13,297 nucleotides of DNA from Gemmatimonadota bacterium (GCA_003131365.1 PKVB01000074.1:5721-19017); one strand, 5' to 3'. Shown: positions 1 through 6,997, counted from the first letter of the stretch. Notes: generated by a model not told the origin, from the sequence alone. Translations and numbers: made by a program.

Positions 1-233
1 TCGTTGCTCGCGCCGAGGAATGGGCAATCAAGCACGGCGCGCTGCGCCTCTCGCTCACCTCGGCGCTCCACCGTGAGAGCGCGCACGAATTCTACAAGGC
101 ACGGGACTACGAACACACGGGCGTCCGACTGACCAAGGTTTTTGTCAATCGGTCGGGTTCGGCTCCGCGAGGCGAGGGCCGCTCATCCCGAAAGGGCGGC
201 GCGAAGGACGCGCGAAATCGGTCGCGAGGCTGA
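1..233 (+). CDS. GNAT-family N-acetyltransferase, C-terminal part (5' end outside window)
   Basis: The reading frame is open from base 3 to the TGA at 231-233, giving 76 residues. The visible part reads like the last helix and strands of a GCN5-related acetyltransferase: an amphipathic helix with AEEWAIKHG, then the pattern ESAHEFYKARDYEHTG followed by VRLTKVF. This pattern (a residue-rich helix, then FY-x3-GY/DY) is typical of beta-strand 6 and alpha-4 of GNAT proteins that transfer an acetyl group from acetyl-CoA to an amine; the substrate cannot be told. After the usual family end (about residue 47) there is an unusual tail of about 29 residues rich in Arg, Gly and Ser. It may be a genuine basic tail or read-through after loss of an earlier stop. 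The acetyl-CoA binding motif lies upstream of the window. Confidence 0.75.
   Translation, partial: VARAEEWAIKHGALRLSLTSALHRESAHEFYKARDYEHTGVRLTKVFVNRSGSAPRGEGRSSRKGGAKDARNRSRG
226..229 (+). promoter_or_regulatory. Ribosome binding site GAGG for the 238 start
   Basis: GAGG lies 8 bases before the ATG at 238 and decides that start over the far upstream in-frame codon at 142, which would overlap the acetyltransferase gene by about 90 bases. Confidence 0.45.
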
Positions 234-237
234 GAGC

Positions 238-594
238 ATGCCGGCGACCCCGCCCTCCAGAGAATTCCACGTGATGGAGTTCGCGCACCACGACGAAGCA
301 GCGGCATTTGTCGCGGCGCTGTCCCGGTTTCTGGATTCGCCCAAAGGCGGCGGCTCCGGAGCGCGAAAGCCTCCGCTCGAGGTGTGGGCGCGCTCTCCCG
401 TCGCCAGTGAAGGAGTGCTGCTCTTTCTCAGTGACACCGCGCTCGTGGCGGCGAAAAAAGCGTTCTCACCCGTGCCGATCGCGCGCACGATCAAGAGTGG
501 ATCATTGCCTGATGAGTGCTTTCTCATCATCGAAGGCGGAGTCACTCCGGCGTGGGGAGCGGCCGAAGCCTCGGCTAGACTTTCCAAACAATAG
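238..594 (+). CDS. Hypothetical protein, 118 residues
   Basis: I do not recognise this protein. The start at 238 follows the acetyltransferase stop by 4 bases and has GAGG 8 bases upstream. Codon third positions are GC-rich as in neighbouring genes, which supports real coding. The protein has no signal peptide or membrane segment. It begins with a helix-like stretch (about residues 13-29, EFAHHDEAAAFVAALSRFL), then a glycine-rich link, then alternating strand-like stretches (LEVWA, GVLLFLSD, CFLIIEGG), so a small alpha/beta cytosolic fold is plausible. The close spacing suggests co-transcription with the acetyltransferase. The stop codon TAG at 592-594 lies inside the first copy of a 31-32-base tandem duplication, so the last codon or so of this gene may have been altered by that event. 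Confidence 0.55.
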   Translation: MPATPPSREFHVMEFAHHDEAAAFVAALSRFLDSPKGGGSGARKPPLEVWARSPVASEGVLLFLSDTALVAAKKAFSPVPIARTIKSGSLPDECFLIIEGGVTPAWGAAEASARLSKQ

Positions 595-651
595 ATCCAT
601 GCGCCTTGACGACCAACCATCAATAGATCCATGCGCCTGACGACCAACCAT
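589..651 (+). repeat. Tandem direct duplication, 32 + 31 bases
   Basis: Two head-to-tail copies, 589-620 and 621-651, differ only by one T: copy 1 has CCTTGACG and copy 2 has CCTGACG. Each copy begins CAATAGATCCATG and ends GACCAACCAT. Copy 1 carries the stop of the upstream hypothetical gene. Copy 2 carries an ATG (631) that is in frame with bglX. The near identity indicates recent duplication by slippage or unequal recombination. It lies in the short gap before bglX, so it may affect that gene's promoter or leader. Confidence 0.9.
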
Positions 652-660
652 CAGCTTTAC

Positions 661-666
661 GGAGAG
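661..666 (+). promoter_or_regulatory. Ribosome binding site GGAGAG deciding the bglX start
   Basis: GGAGAG lies just before the ATG at 670. The gap of 3 bases is short, but the longer complement ACGGAG adds some distance. It favours 670 over the in-frame ATG at 631, and 670 is also where a clean signal peptide begins. Confidence 0.5.
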
Positions 667-669
667 ATA

Positions 670-2985
670 ATGCCGCGGATCTGGCCGATAATCAGTGGTT
701 ACGCGGCGCTCGCCGCCGTGACGGTGAATGCACAGACTCCCCGCGAATCGCGGCTCACGTCGGCGCGCGCTTCGCAAGTTGCCGACTCGATTCTTCGGCT
801 GATGACGCTCGAGGAAAAGATCGGGCAGCTGAATCAGTTGCCGGGCATGGGAACCCAGACCGGCCCGCGCGTTCCCGAGGGCGGAGAAGCGCTCGTCCGC
901 TCCGGCGGCGTTGGATCGTTCCTCGGCATCTTCGGCGTCGAGTATACGCGTGAGCTGCAGCGGATCGCGATCCGCGAGTCGAGGCTCAAGATCCCACTCC
1001 TCTTCGCCAACGACATCATTCACGGATTCCGCACGATCTACCCTGTCTCGATCGCGGAGGCAGCCAGCTTTGACTCGGCGCGCGTCGAGGCGTCCGCTCG
1101 ACAGTCCGCAGTCGAGGCGACGGCCCACGGCCTTCATTGGACCTTCGCTCCGATGGTGGACATCGCACGCGACCCACGGTGGGGGCGAATAGTCGAGGGG
1201 GCTGGCGAAGATCCATGGCTCGGAAGCGTGATGGCCGCGGCGCGCGTTCGTGGGTTCCAGGGCGGGGACCACGGGCTTGGCCTCGGAGCGCCCGACGCCA
1301 TGCTCGCTACAGCGAAGCATTTCGCCGCGTACGGCGGCGCCGAGGGCGGCCGAGACTACAATTCGGTGGAGCTCACCGAGCGGACACTGTGGGAGACGTA
1401 TCTGCCGCCCTATGAGGCGGCGGTGAAAGCAGGCGCGGCGACGGTGATGTCTTCATTCAACGACATTGGCGGAATTCCGGCACATTCCAGTGAGTGGCTT
1501 CTGGGCGACGTGCTGCGCGCCCGCTGGGGATTCAAGGGCGCCGTCGTCAGCGATTGGGGCGGGATCGGGGAGCTGATCCCACACCGCGTGGCGGCCAACA
1601 AACGGGACGCCGGCATCCTCGCCCTTCGCGCCGGCGTCGACATAGACATGTCCGACGCGGTTTATGCAGACAACATGGCCGCTGCCGTGCGCGCCGGACA
1701 AATCCCGATCGCGTTGATCGACTCCTCGGTGCGACGAATGCTGCGCCTCAAATACGCGCTCGGCCTGTTCGATGATCCGTTTCGTTTCAACGATGTCGCG
1801 CGCGAGCGTCGCTACACTCTCGCCCCAGAGCATCTCGCCGCGGCGCGCATCGCCGCGCGCGAAGGAATCGTCCTCCTCAAGAACGCCAACAAGACCCTAC
1901 CCCTCCGTAAGAACCTCCGTACAATCGCCGTGATCGGCCCGCTGGCGGATGACGCCCGCGCGGCGCTCGGCGGCTGGGCGGCCGACGGAAGGCCCGAGGA
2001 AGCAATCAGTGTCCTGGCGGGAATTCGCGCCGCACTGGGCCCTTCGACGCGCATCATTCAGGTGAGGGGCGCGCCGGTAGACACTGCGGATACCAGCGGA
2101 TTCGCCGGCGCCCGAAGTGCCGCGTCCGAAGCAGACGCCGTCGTCCTCGTAATCGGAGAGCGCGAGGATATGACCGGCGAGGCATCGAATCGCGCCTCGA
2201 TCGAGCTGCCGGGGTCCCAGCGGGATCTCGCGCTGGCCGTCATTCGCGCGGCGCGGCAATCGCCCGGAGGAGAAAACAAGCCGCTGGTCGCCGTGTTGAT
2301 GAACGGGCGACCGCTCGCTGTCCCCGAGCTCGCGCGCGAGGCGCCGGCGCTCGTGGAGAGCTGGTTCCTCGGCAACCAGCATGGCACCGCTGTCGCCGAC
2401 GTGTTGTTCGGTGACTACAACCCGGGGGGCAAGCTCCCAGTCACATTCCCGCGCGCAACCGGCCAGATCCCGATCTACTACAATCACCGGAGCACCGGGC
2501 GTCCGCCCGACTCGGCAAACCATTACACGTCGAAGTATCTCGACCTTCCATGGACGCCGCTCTTTCCGTTCGGATACGGACTGAGCTACACGACCTTCGC
2601 GTACACGAATCTCCGAGCATCGGCGGCTACAATCCGCGCCCGCGATTCACTGGTCGTATCTGTCGACGTGAGGAACAGCGGCGATCGCGCGGGTGACGAA
2701 GTCGTCCAGCTCTATATCCGCGACGACGTTGCCAGCGTAGCGGAGCCGGTGAAGGCGCTTAAGGGGTTTCGGCGAATAACCCTGCAGCCCGGTGAAACTC
2801 GCACTGTCACGTTCAGGATCGGTCCCGATGCTCTCGCGCTCTACGACCGTCGCATGCGCCGGGTCGTCGAGCCCGGAAGCTTCACCTTATTCGCCGGCAC
2901 GAGCTCGGATGACGTTCTCACAGGCCGCTTCGAGGTTACAGGAGACACCCTCGTCCTTGCTCCTCCAACGCCGCGGTTTCGCTAG
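670..2985 (+). CDS. bglX: Periplasmic beta-glucosidase, glycoside hydrolase family 3 (BglX-like)
   Basis: It hydrolyses terminal beta-linked glucose (or xylose) from oligosaccharides with retention of configuration. From the ATG at 670 it has 771 residues, close to E. coli BglX (765). Residues 1-22 look like a signal peptide ending VNAQ, so it should act in the periplasm. The GH3 barrel spans about 35-365; the catalytic nucleophile is D295 in VVSDWGG. The second alpha/beta domain spans about 400-630; the acid/base Glu is probably E504 in GEASNR, matching the HEASSR stretch of E. coli BglX, followed by ADVLFGDYNPGGKLPVTFPR and PFGYGLSYT. A fibronectin III-like domain lies at about 660-730 (VVQLYI, PVKALKGF, LQPGET). 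An alternative start at 631 adds 13 residues and lies in the tandem repeat. No sugar transporter or regulator is adjacent, so it looks like a single-gene unit. Its stop overlaps that of the convergent lipoprotein gene. Confidence 0.95.
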   Translation: MPRIWPIISGYAALAAVTVNAQTPRESRLTSARASQVADSILRLMTLEEKIGQLNQLPGMGTQTGPRVPEGGEALVRSGGVGSFLGIFGVEYTRELQRIAIRESRLKIPLLFANDIIHGFRTIYPVSIAEAASFDSARVEASARQSAVEATAHGLHWTFAPMVDIARDPRWGRIVEGAGEDPWLGSVMAAARVRGFQGGDHGLGLGAPDAMLATAKHFAAYGGAEGGRDYNSVELTERTLWETYLPPYEAAVKAGAATVMSSFNDIGGIPAHSSEWLLGDVLRARWGFKGAVVSDWGGIGELIPHRVAANKRDAGILALRAGVDIDMSDAVYADNMAAAVRAGQIPIALIDSSVRRMLRLKYALGLFDDPFRFNDVARERRYTLAPEHLAAARIAAREGIVLLKNANKTLPLRKNLRTIAVIGPLADDARAALGGWAADGRPEEAISVLAGIRAALGPSTRIIQVRGAPVDTADTSGFAGARSAASEADAVVLVIGEREDMTGEASNRASIELPGSQRDLALAVIRAARQSPGGENKPLVAVLMNGRPLAVPELAREAPALVESWFLGNQHGTAVADVLFGDYNPGGKLPVTFPRATGQIPIYYNHRSTGRPPDSANHYTSKYLDLPWTPLFPFGYGLSYTTFAYTNLRASAATIRARDSLVVSVDVRNSGDRAGDEVVQLYIRDDVASVAEPVKALKGFRRITLQPGETRTVTFRIGPDALALYDRRMRRVVEPGSFTLFAGTSSDDVLTGRFEVTGDTLVLAPPTPRFR

Positions 2986-3377
2986 GTTATCGTTGCGGTG
3001 AAGGTCAGTGTCCCGACGCCGGCGACCGTGGCGGTAATCGTCGCGCTCCCGGCCGTCGGGCCGGCGGTGTAGGTCACCTGCGCAACCCCGTTCAAATCCG
3101 ACGGCGTCGCTGGCGCGCTCAGACTTCCGCCACCGGACACAATTGCCCAGTTAACCGTGACGTTCGAAAGAGCGTTGCCGTACTGATCGATGACGATCAC
3201 GGTCAGCGGGTTTGCCAGCGCGGTTCCCGCCGCGGTGGTCTGGAGGTCGCCACTGATATAGCCGAGTATCTGCGGCCTCGGCGCATCAGTAGTCAGCGTG
3301 CACCCGACCAGCGCCAGGACGCTGATGCCCACCGCCACGCTTCTCCGCCATCCAACTTCCGCTCGAGCCCGAATCAT
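2982..3377 (-). CDS. Ig-like (bacterial Big-1 type) domain lipoprotein
   Basis: This is a 131-residue protein with an N-terminal lipoprotein signal: RRS, then a hydrophobic stretch (residues 14-24), then the lipobox LVGC with lipidated C26. A single Ig-like domain follows (about 38-130), with the motifs VIDQYGNALSNVTVNW, GGGSLS, and DLNGVAQVTYTAGPTAGSA typical of invasin/intimin-type Big-1 folds. It is expected to be anchored in a membrane and face the periplasm or surface; its partner is unknown. The start at 3377 is chosen because GAAGGGG lies about 11 bases upstream. An in-frame ATG at 3437 would add 20 residues encoded by a 15-base tandem repeat and would spoil the signal peptide. The protein ends exactly at the end of one Ig domain. 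Its stop (TAG, 2984-2982) shares CTAG with the bglX stop. Confidence 0.8.
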   Translation of the reverse strand: MIRARAEVGWRRSVAVGISVLALVGCTLTTDAPRPQILGYISGDLQTTAAGTALANPLTVIVIDQYGNALSNVTVNWAIVSGGGSLSAPATPSDLNGVAQVTYTAGPTAGSATITATVAGVGTLTFTATIT

Positions 3378-3397
3378 CGTGCGATGTGCCCCCTTCT

Positions 3398-3434
3398 CGC
3401 CGTGGATGAGATCGCCGTGGATGAGATCGCCGTG
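3398..3434. repeat. 15-base minisatellite, two full copies and 7 bases of a third
   Basis: The unit CGCCGTGGATGAGAT occurs at 3398-3412 and 3413-3427 with no mismatch, and its first seven bases recur at 3428-3434. The array lies just upstream of the lipoprotein start at 3377, in its 5' leader. Its length is a multiple of three, so if translation began upstream at 3437 the repeat would encode HGDLI units without shifting frame. Confidence 0.85.
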
Positions 3435-3498
3435 CACGGAATTAGCCGTCGGTTGCGCCCCTCAGCAACAACCGTCTTTGGGCGTGAAGATTGCTCGC

Positions 3499-3503
3499 GG
3501 AGG
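3499..3503 (+). promoter_or_regulatory. Ribosome binding site GGAGG deciding a GTG start
   Basis: GGAGG sits 5 bases before the GTG at 3509 (GGAGG-CAAGA-GTG). It decides that start over the TTG at 3491, which lies upstream of this strong site. Confidence 0.75.
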
Positions 3504-3508
3504 CAAGA

Positions 3509-4069
3509 GTGCAAGAACAACTCACCACGATAGTCGAGTCGCTCGAATCCGCCCAGGCGCGATTGCACGCGCTCGCTGACAAGTTCTCCGACAAAGACTG
3601 GAGCAGGCGGCCAGGACCCGATCGCTGGTCGGCGGCGGATTGTGTCGAGCACCTGAACCTCACATCGCGCGCTTACCTTCCGCTGCTTCGGGACGCAACT
3701 GCTCGCGCCCGGGAGATCGGTGGTGCGCCGCGCAAACACTACAGGCCCGACCCACTCGGCTGGTTCATGTCGATGATGATCGGCCCAATGCGTCATGTGG
3801 GCAAGTTCAAGCTGATTCCCGTCAAGACCACCGCGCCGTTCGTCCCCAAGGGCGGCCAGCCCCGCGATCAGATCCTGTCCGAGTTCGTGCGATTGCAGGC
3901 AGATCTAGTCACGCTGATACGATTCGCTGACGGCCTACCGTTCGATGCCGTTAAGATCGTGTCTCCTTTCGGGGGGCGAATGAAATACAGCGCGTATTCG
4001 GCGTTGGTGATCGTCGCCCGGCACCAGCACCGCCACATCGATCAGGCAGCACAAGCCGCGAGCGAATGA
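3509..4069 (+). CDS. DinB/YfiT-like putative metal-dependent protein
   Basis: This 186-residue protein belongs to the DinB/YfiT four-helix-bundle superfamily. Some members are thiol transferases, but most are uncharacterised metal proteins. Features seen: an N-terminal amphipathic helix (residues 1-27), the typical stretch W-x7-DRWSAADCVEHLN (about 31-50) with H48, a middle region rich in Pro and Met, and a C-terminal helix VARHQHRHIDQ (169-179) with H172 and H176. H48, H172 and H176 are the likely three-histidine metal site. The GTG start at 3509 has GGAGG 5 bases upstream; the protein then begins with the helix expected for the family. The stop TGA is followed immediately by the GTG that opens the MmcQ-like gene, so translation may be coupled. 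Substrate unknown. Confidence 0.8.
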   Translation: MQEQLTTIVESLESAQARLHALADKFSDKDWSRRPGPDRWSAADCVEHLNLTSRAYLPLLRDATARAREIGGAPRKHYRPDPLGWFMSMMIGPMRHVGKFKLIPVKTTAPFVPKGGQPRDQILSEFVRLQADLVTLIRFADGLPFDAVKIVSPFGGRMKYSAYSALVIVARHQHRHIDQAAQAASE

Positions 4070-4469
4070 GTGCCGCGCAATCCTCTGCCTCGCGTCCGAA
4101 AGCTGGCCCTTTCCCTCCCCGAATCCCACGAGGTGGAGGCATGGGGCGAGCCGACTTTTCGCGTGAAAAAACAAGGTCTCCGCGATGTATGCGCACGCAA
4201 ACAATCATCACGGCGGCGGACGGAACGCCGTCTGGTGCAAGGCAAAGCCGGTGAACCAGAGTCTGATGATCAGCGCGGCACCCGATCGTTTTTTTTCTCC
4301 TCCATACGTCGGGCCGGGCGGATGGATCGGGGTCTGGCTGGACGGAGAGGTCGACTGGGCCGAGCTGCTCGATCTGCTTCTGGTAGTCTTCATTTTCTTT
4401 ATTGCGCCCCCACGTGCCGCCTCCAACATTAGACTGCGACCCGACCCCATAAACTCATGCCGACCCTAA
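4070..4469 (+). pseudogene. MmcQ/YjbR-family (DUF419) DNA-binding-fold protein, frameshifted at A6
   Basis: The first 34 codons from the GTG at 4070 encode an MmcQ/YjbR N-terminus (KLALSLPESHEVEAWGEPTF, then RVKK). The rest of the family pattern appears one frame over from about 4173: AMYAH, then AVWCKAKP, then PDRFFSPPYVGPGGWIGVWL and DGEVDWAELLDLL, ending at TAA 4467-4469. Removing one A from the run of six at 4166-4171 joins the halves into about 132 residues, a normal family length. So one extra base in a homopolymer breaks the gene: either a true frameshift, a phase-variable tract or a sequencing error. Family members have a cyclic 'double-wing' fold; their role is unproven. The gene touches the DinB-like stop upstream and overlaps the VOC gene by 13 bases. 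As written, the first frame runs on to a stop near 4432 with a non-homologous tail. Confidence 0.8.
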
Positions 4470-4822
4470 CTGAGACCCACGTCCAGCTCCGCTCCAACCG
4501 CGAGATCGCGATCCATGTACGCGATCTCGCGCAGGCGGAAGCGTTTTACGGAAAGCTGCTCGGATTCAGGCTGGTGAGACGCACGCTGGACCAGCTCGAG
4601 TTCGACACGGGAGAGCTGCGGCTCTACGTCAATCGCGATGAGTCCAGCCTCATTTCGTACATCCCTTCGTTCGACGTCGATGACTACAGCGAGGCGCGCC
4701 GTTTTCTCGAGGCGGCGGGGTGCACGTTGAGGTTCGCGGGCGAGCAGCCGGTTCCGTACTTCGAGGATCCGTTCGGATTCGTGTTCGACATCGTGGAGCG
4801 GCCTGCGGAGATCATCGCCTGA
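4457..4822 (+). CDS. VOC-superfamily (glyoxalase/bleomycin-resistance fold) protein
   Basis: This is a 121-residue single VOC module with paired beta-alpha-beta-beta-beta units. Features seen: EIAIHVRDLAQAEAFYGKLL (residues 16-35, metal-ligand position H20), GFRLVRR, LEFDTGELRLYVN (about 47-59), then DVDDYSEARRFLEAAG and PYFEDPFGFVFDIVE (about 100-114), ending with the usual C-terminal ligand Glu (E114). The family includes glyoxalase I, dioxygenases and drug-binding proteins; the exact reaction cannot be read. The middle Glu/His ligand is unclear, so it may not bind metal. I see no good ribosome binding site before the ATG at 4457. The start lies inside the end of the MmcQ-like frame, so translational coupling is likely. 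It forms a small run with the DinB- and MmcQ-like genes and ends 31 bases before the convergent deoA. Confidence 0.85.
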   Translation: MPTLTETHVQLRSNREIAIHVRDLAQAEAFYGKLLGFRLVRRTLDQLEFDTGELRLYVNRDESSLISYIPSFDVDDYSEARRFLEAAGCTLRFAGEQPVPYFEDPFGFVFDIVERPAEIIA

Positions 4823-4853
4823 CCGCGAGCGACCGGCCAAGAGCATCACCTGA

Positions 4854-6182
4854 CTACGCCAGCTGCTCCACCCCGCGCACGGTGACGCGGTGCGACACCA
4901 GCGGCAGCGGCGGATCCGCGGAATCACCGATCACGATCGCGCTCTCGAGGATCGATCTTCCCACCGCCAGGTCCTCCTCGCTGCGCGCGTGGATCGTCGC
5001 CAGTGCCTGACCTTTGGTGACGCGGTTTCCGGGCTTCGCCGTGATCACGAATCCGACTGAAGGATCGACCCTGTCCTCCATGTTCCGGCGGCCACCACCG
5101 AGCGCGATGACTCCGTAGCCGATCGCGCGCGGATCCACCGTCTGCACGACCCCTTCTCTCTTCGCGACAAGGGTCTCATCGTGGGGCGCGTACGGCAGAC
5201 GCGTTGGGTCGCGCACCACCCCCTTGTCGCCACCCTGGGCTGCCACGATTTCCTCGAACTTGAGCAGCGCCGTCCCGGAATTGATCGCGTCGCGCATCAA
5301 CGTCTGCGCTGCTTCCAACGTGCTGGCGACGGTGGCGAGGACGAGCATCGCGGCCCCAAGCGCCATCGTCACCTCGATCAGGTCGGGGGGGCCACCGCCC
5401 TTCAAAACCTCTATCGCCTCCGCCACCTCGAGCGCGTTGCCGCACGCGTGGCCGAGCGGACGATCCATCGCCGTGAGGTACGCGACCACAGGACATCCGT
5501 GCGATGAGCCGAGATTGATCATCGCCTTGGCAAGCTCCAGCTCGTCCTCGAGCTTCGGGAGAAAAGATCCCGAGCCGCGCTTGATGTCGAGTACGAGCCC
5601 CGTCAGGTCCTCCGCGATTTTCTTGCTCATGATGCTGGCCGCGATGAGCGGAATCACCTCCACCGTCGCCGTCGCGTCGCGCAGCGCATACAGCTTCCGG
5701 TCCGCGGGGACGATCTCGTCCGTCTGGCTCAGCATCGCGCAGCCGATTCTCGCGATCTGCTTCTCCGCTTCGGCCAGCGTCAGCGCTGTCCTGAAGCCCG
5801 GAATCGACTCCAGCTTGTCGAGCGTGCCCCCGGTGTGTCCGAGTCCGCGTCCCGACATCATCGGCACCGCGACACCGAGCGACGCGATCAGCGGTGCGAG
5901 GATGAGTGACGTCTTGTCTCCGACACCGCCCGTCGAGTGCTTGTCGATTCGCGCCATGGGCAGACGGGAGAGGTCGAGCCTTTTTCCGCTCTCGAGCATC
6001 GCCTCCATCATCGCGTTCATCTCACTCGGGTCGAGCCCGCGGAAGTACATCGCCATCAGCAGCGCGGCCATTTGATAGTCGGGTACTCTCCCCTCGGCGT
6101 GGGCGAGCACGACCTCCCGAACCTCCTGCGGCTCGAGCCGCCCGCCGTCCCGTTTGCGTTCGATCAGACGTGGTACGATCAT
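4854..6182 (-). CDS. deoA: Thymidine phosphorylase (pyrimidine-nucleoside phosphorylase family)
   Basis: It catalyses reversible phosphorolysis of thymidine to thymine and 2-deoxyribose 1-phosphate in pyrimidine salvage; cytosolic. At 442 residues it has the full family length. It has the family signature SGRGLGHTGGTLDKLESIPG (110-129), the phosphate-site stretch KHSTGGVGDK (81-90) and base-binding residues R168, S183 and K187, three less than E. coli R171, S186 and K190. The residue before the signature that separates the two subtypes is Met here (M108, E. coli M111), whereas Bacillus pyrimidine-nucleoside phosphorylase has Lys. Together with the GGGRR motif, this favours thymidine-specific DeoA. 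The C-terminal barrel-sandwich domain (about 340-442) is present. The ATG at 6182 gives the normal N-terminus, but its ribosome binding site is weak. It is divergent from the TPR gene at 6239; no other nucleoside gene adjoins it. Confidence 0.95.
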   Translation of the reverse strand: MIVPRLIERKRDGGRLEPQEVREVVLAHAEGRVPDYQMAALLMAMYFRGLDPSEMNAMMEAMLESGKRLDLSRLPMARIDKHSTGGVGDKTSLILAPLIASLGVAVPMMSGRGLGHTGGTLDKLESIPGFRTALTLAEAEKQIARIGCAMLSQTDEIVPADRKLYALRDATATVEVIPLIAASIMSKKIAEDLTGLVLDIKRGSGSFLPKLEDELELAKAMINLGSSHGCPVVAYLTAMDRPLGHACGNALEVAEAIEVLKGGGPPDLIEVTMALGAAMLVLATVASTLEAAQTLMRDAINSGTALLKFEEIVAAQGGDKGVVRDPTRLPYAPHDETLVAKREGVVQTVDPRAIGYGVIALGGGRRNMEDRVDPSVGFVITAKPGNRVTKGQALATIHARSEEDLAVGRSILESAIVIGDSADPPLPLVSHRVTVRGVEQLA

Positions 6183-6238
6183 TTAGGCTCAGCCGGGGTA
6201 CTTGTTACCGTCAACATCACCTCGCAATCGGAGTTCAC

Positions 6239-6997
6239 ATGCGCGCCCTTCAGTATCTGTCTGCAGGAATGCTGCTCGCCGCCTCAATGGCGGGCGCCCA
6301 GACGGCAGCCGAACACATTGCGCTCGGCGACAAAGAATACGTCGCCATGAACGCTCCCGCTGCCCTGCAGCACTACGAGGAAGCAATCAAGCTGGATCCC
6401 AAGAACTACGAGGCCAACTGGAAGGCATCCAGATCTGCAGTCGATCTTGGATCCTTCGAGCGCGACGACGAAAAGCGCGGCCTCGATTTCAGGAATGCCG
6501 AGCTATACGCACGGCGGGCCGTCGAAGCCAACCCAGGCGACGCCGAGGGGCATTTCAATCTTGCCCGCGCACTGGGGAAAAATGCGCTGACCCAGGGACC
6601 GAAAGCGCGGATCAAGTACGCCAAGGACGTTCGCACCCACGCCCTCGAGTGCCTCAGGATCAATCCCAAGCAGCCCGGCTGCCTTCACGTGATGGGAATG
6701 TGGAACGCCGAAGTGATGCGGCTGAGCGGCTTCACGCGGATGATGGCGAAGACCTTCCTGGGCGGGCAGGTGTTCGAATCGGCCAGCTGGCCCGAAGCGA
6801 AGCGTTACATGGAAGCATCGGTCGCCAATGAGCCGGACCGGATCATTCACCACCTGGATCTCGCCGGGGTCTACCGGGACATGGGCGACAAGGCCAAAGC
6901 GCGCGCCGAGTACGAAGCGGTGTTGAAGCTGCCCAACCGGGATTACAACGACGGCCATTACAAGGGGGAGGCAGACGCGGCGCTCAGAGCCGGTTAG
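6239..6997 (+). CDS. Exported TPR protein resembling the RMDN family
   Basis: This is a 252-residue protein with a signal peptide (MRALQYLSAGMLLAASMAGA, cleavage about 20/21), so it is probably periplasmic. TPR-like helices follow: about 24-55 (ALQHYEEAIKLDP), 86-118 (AELYARRAVEANPGDAEGHF), 128-160, and 200-235 (DLAGVYRDMGDKAKARAEYE). The block at 147-176 (GCLHVMGMWNAEVMRLSG, then AKTFLGG) and the LPNRDYNDGHYK end resemble the 'regulator of microtubule dynamics' (RMDN) TPR family, which also occurs in bacteria. I base this on pattern memory, so it is tentative. The ATG at 6239 has CGGAG (6229-6233) 5 bases upstream, and any earlier in-frame start would run into deoA. It is divergent from deoA with 56 bases between and may share a regulatory region. 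Its stop overlaps that of the YtxH-like gene. Function unknown, probably a scaffold. Confidence 0.75.
   Translation: MRALQYLSAGMLLAASMAGAQTAAEHIALGDKEYVAMNAPAALQHYEEAIKLDPKNYEANWKASRSAVDLGSFERDDEKRGLDFRNAELYARRAVEANPGDAEGHFNLARALGKNALTQGPKARIKYAKDVRTHALECLRINPKQPGCLHVMGMWNAEVMRLSGFTRMMAKTFLGGQVFESASWPEAKRYMEASVANEPDRIIHHLDLAGVYRDMGDKAKARAEYEAVLKLPNRDYNDGHYKGEADAALRAG

Noticed and set aside
606..634. TTGACG in the first tandem copy as a -35 promoter box
   Set aside because: No acceptable -10 box lies 16-18 bases downstream, and the second copy lost a T in the same motif.
3491..3508. TTG at 3491 as the start of the DinB-like gene
   Set aside because: The strong GGAGG lies downstream of it and is well placed for the GTG at 3509; the extra residues match nothing in the family.
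4166..4172. A-AAA-AAC slippery heptamer as a programmed -1 frameshift site
   Set aside because: The heptamer is not in the required register, and joining the two halves needs a +1 shift (or -2), not -1.
6203..6216. Palindrome-like TGTTACCGTCAACA between deoA and the TPR gene, recalling LacI/CytR-type operators
   Set aside because: Only 5 of 7 pairs match, which is likely by chance in the 56-base gap, and no regulator gene is nearby.
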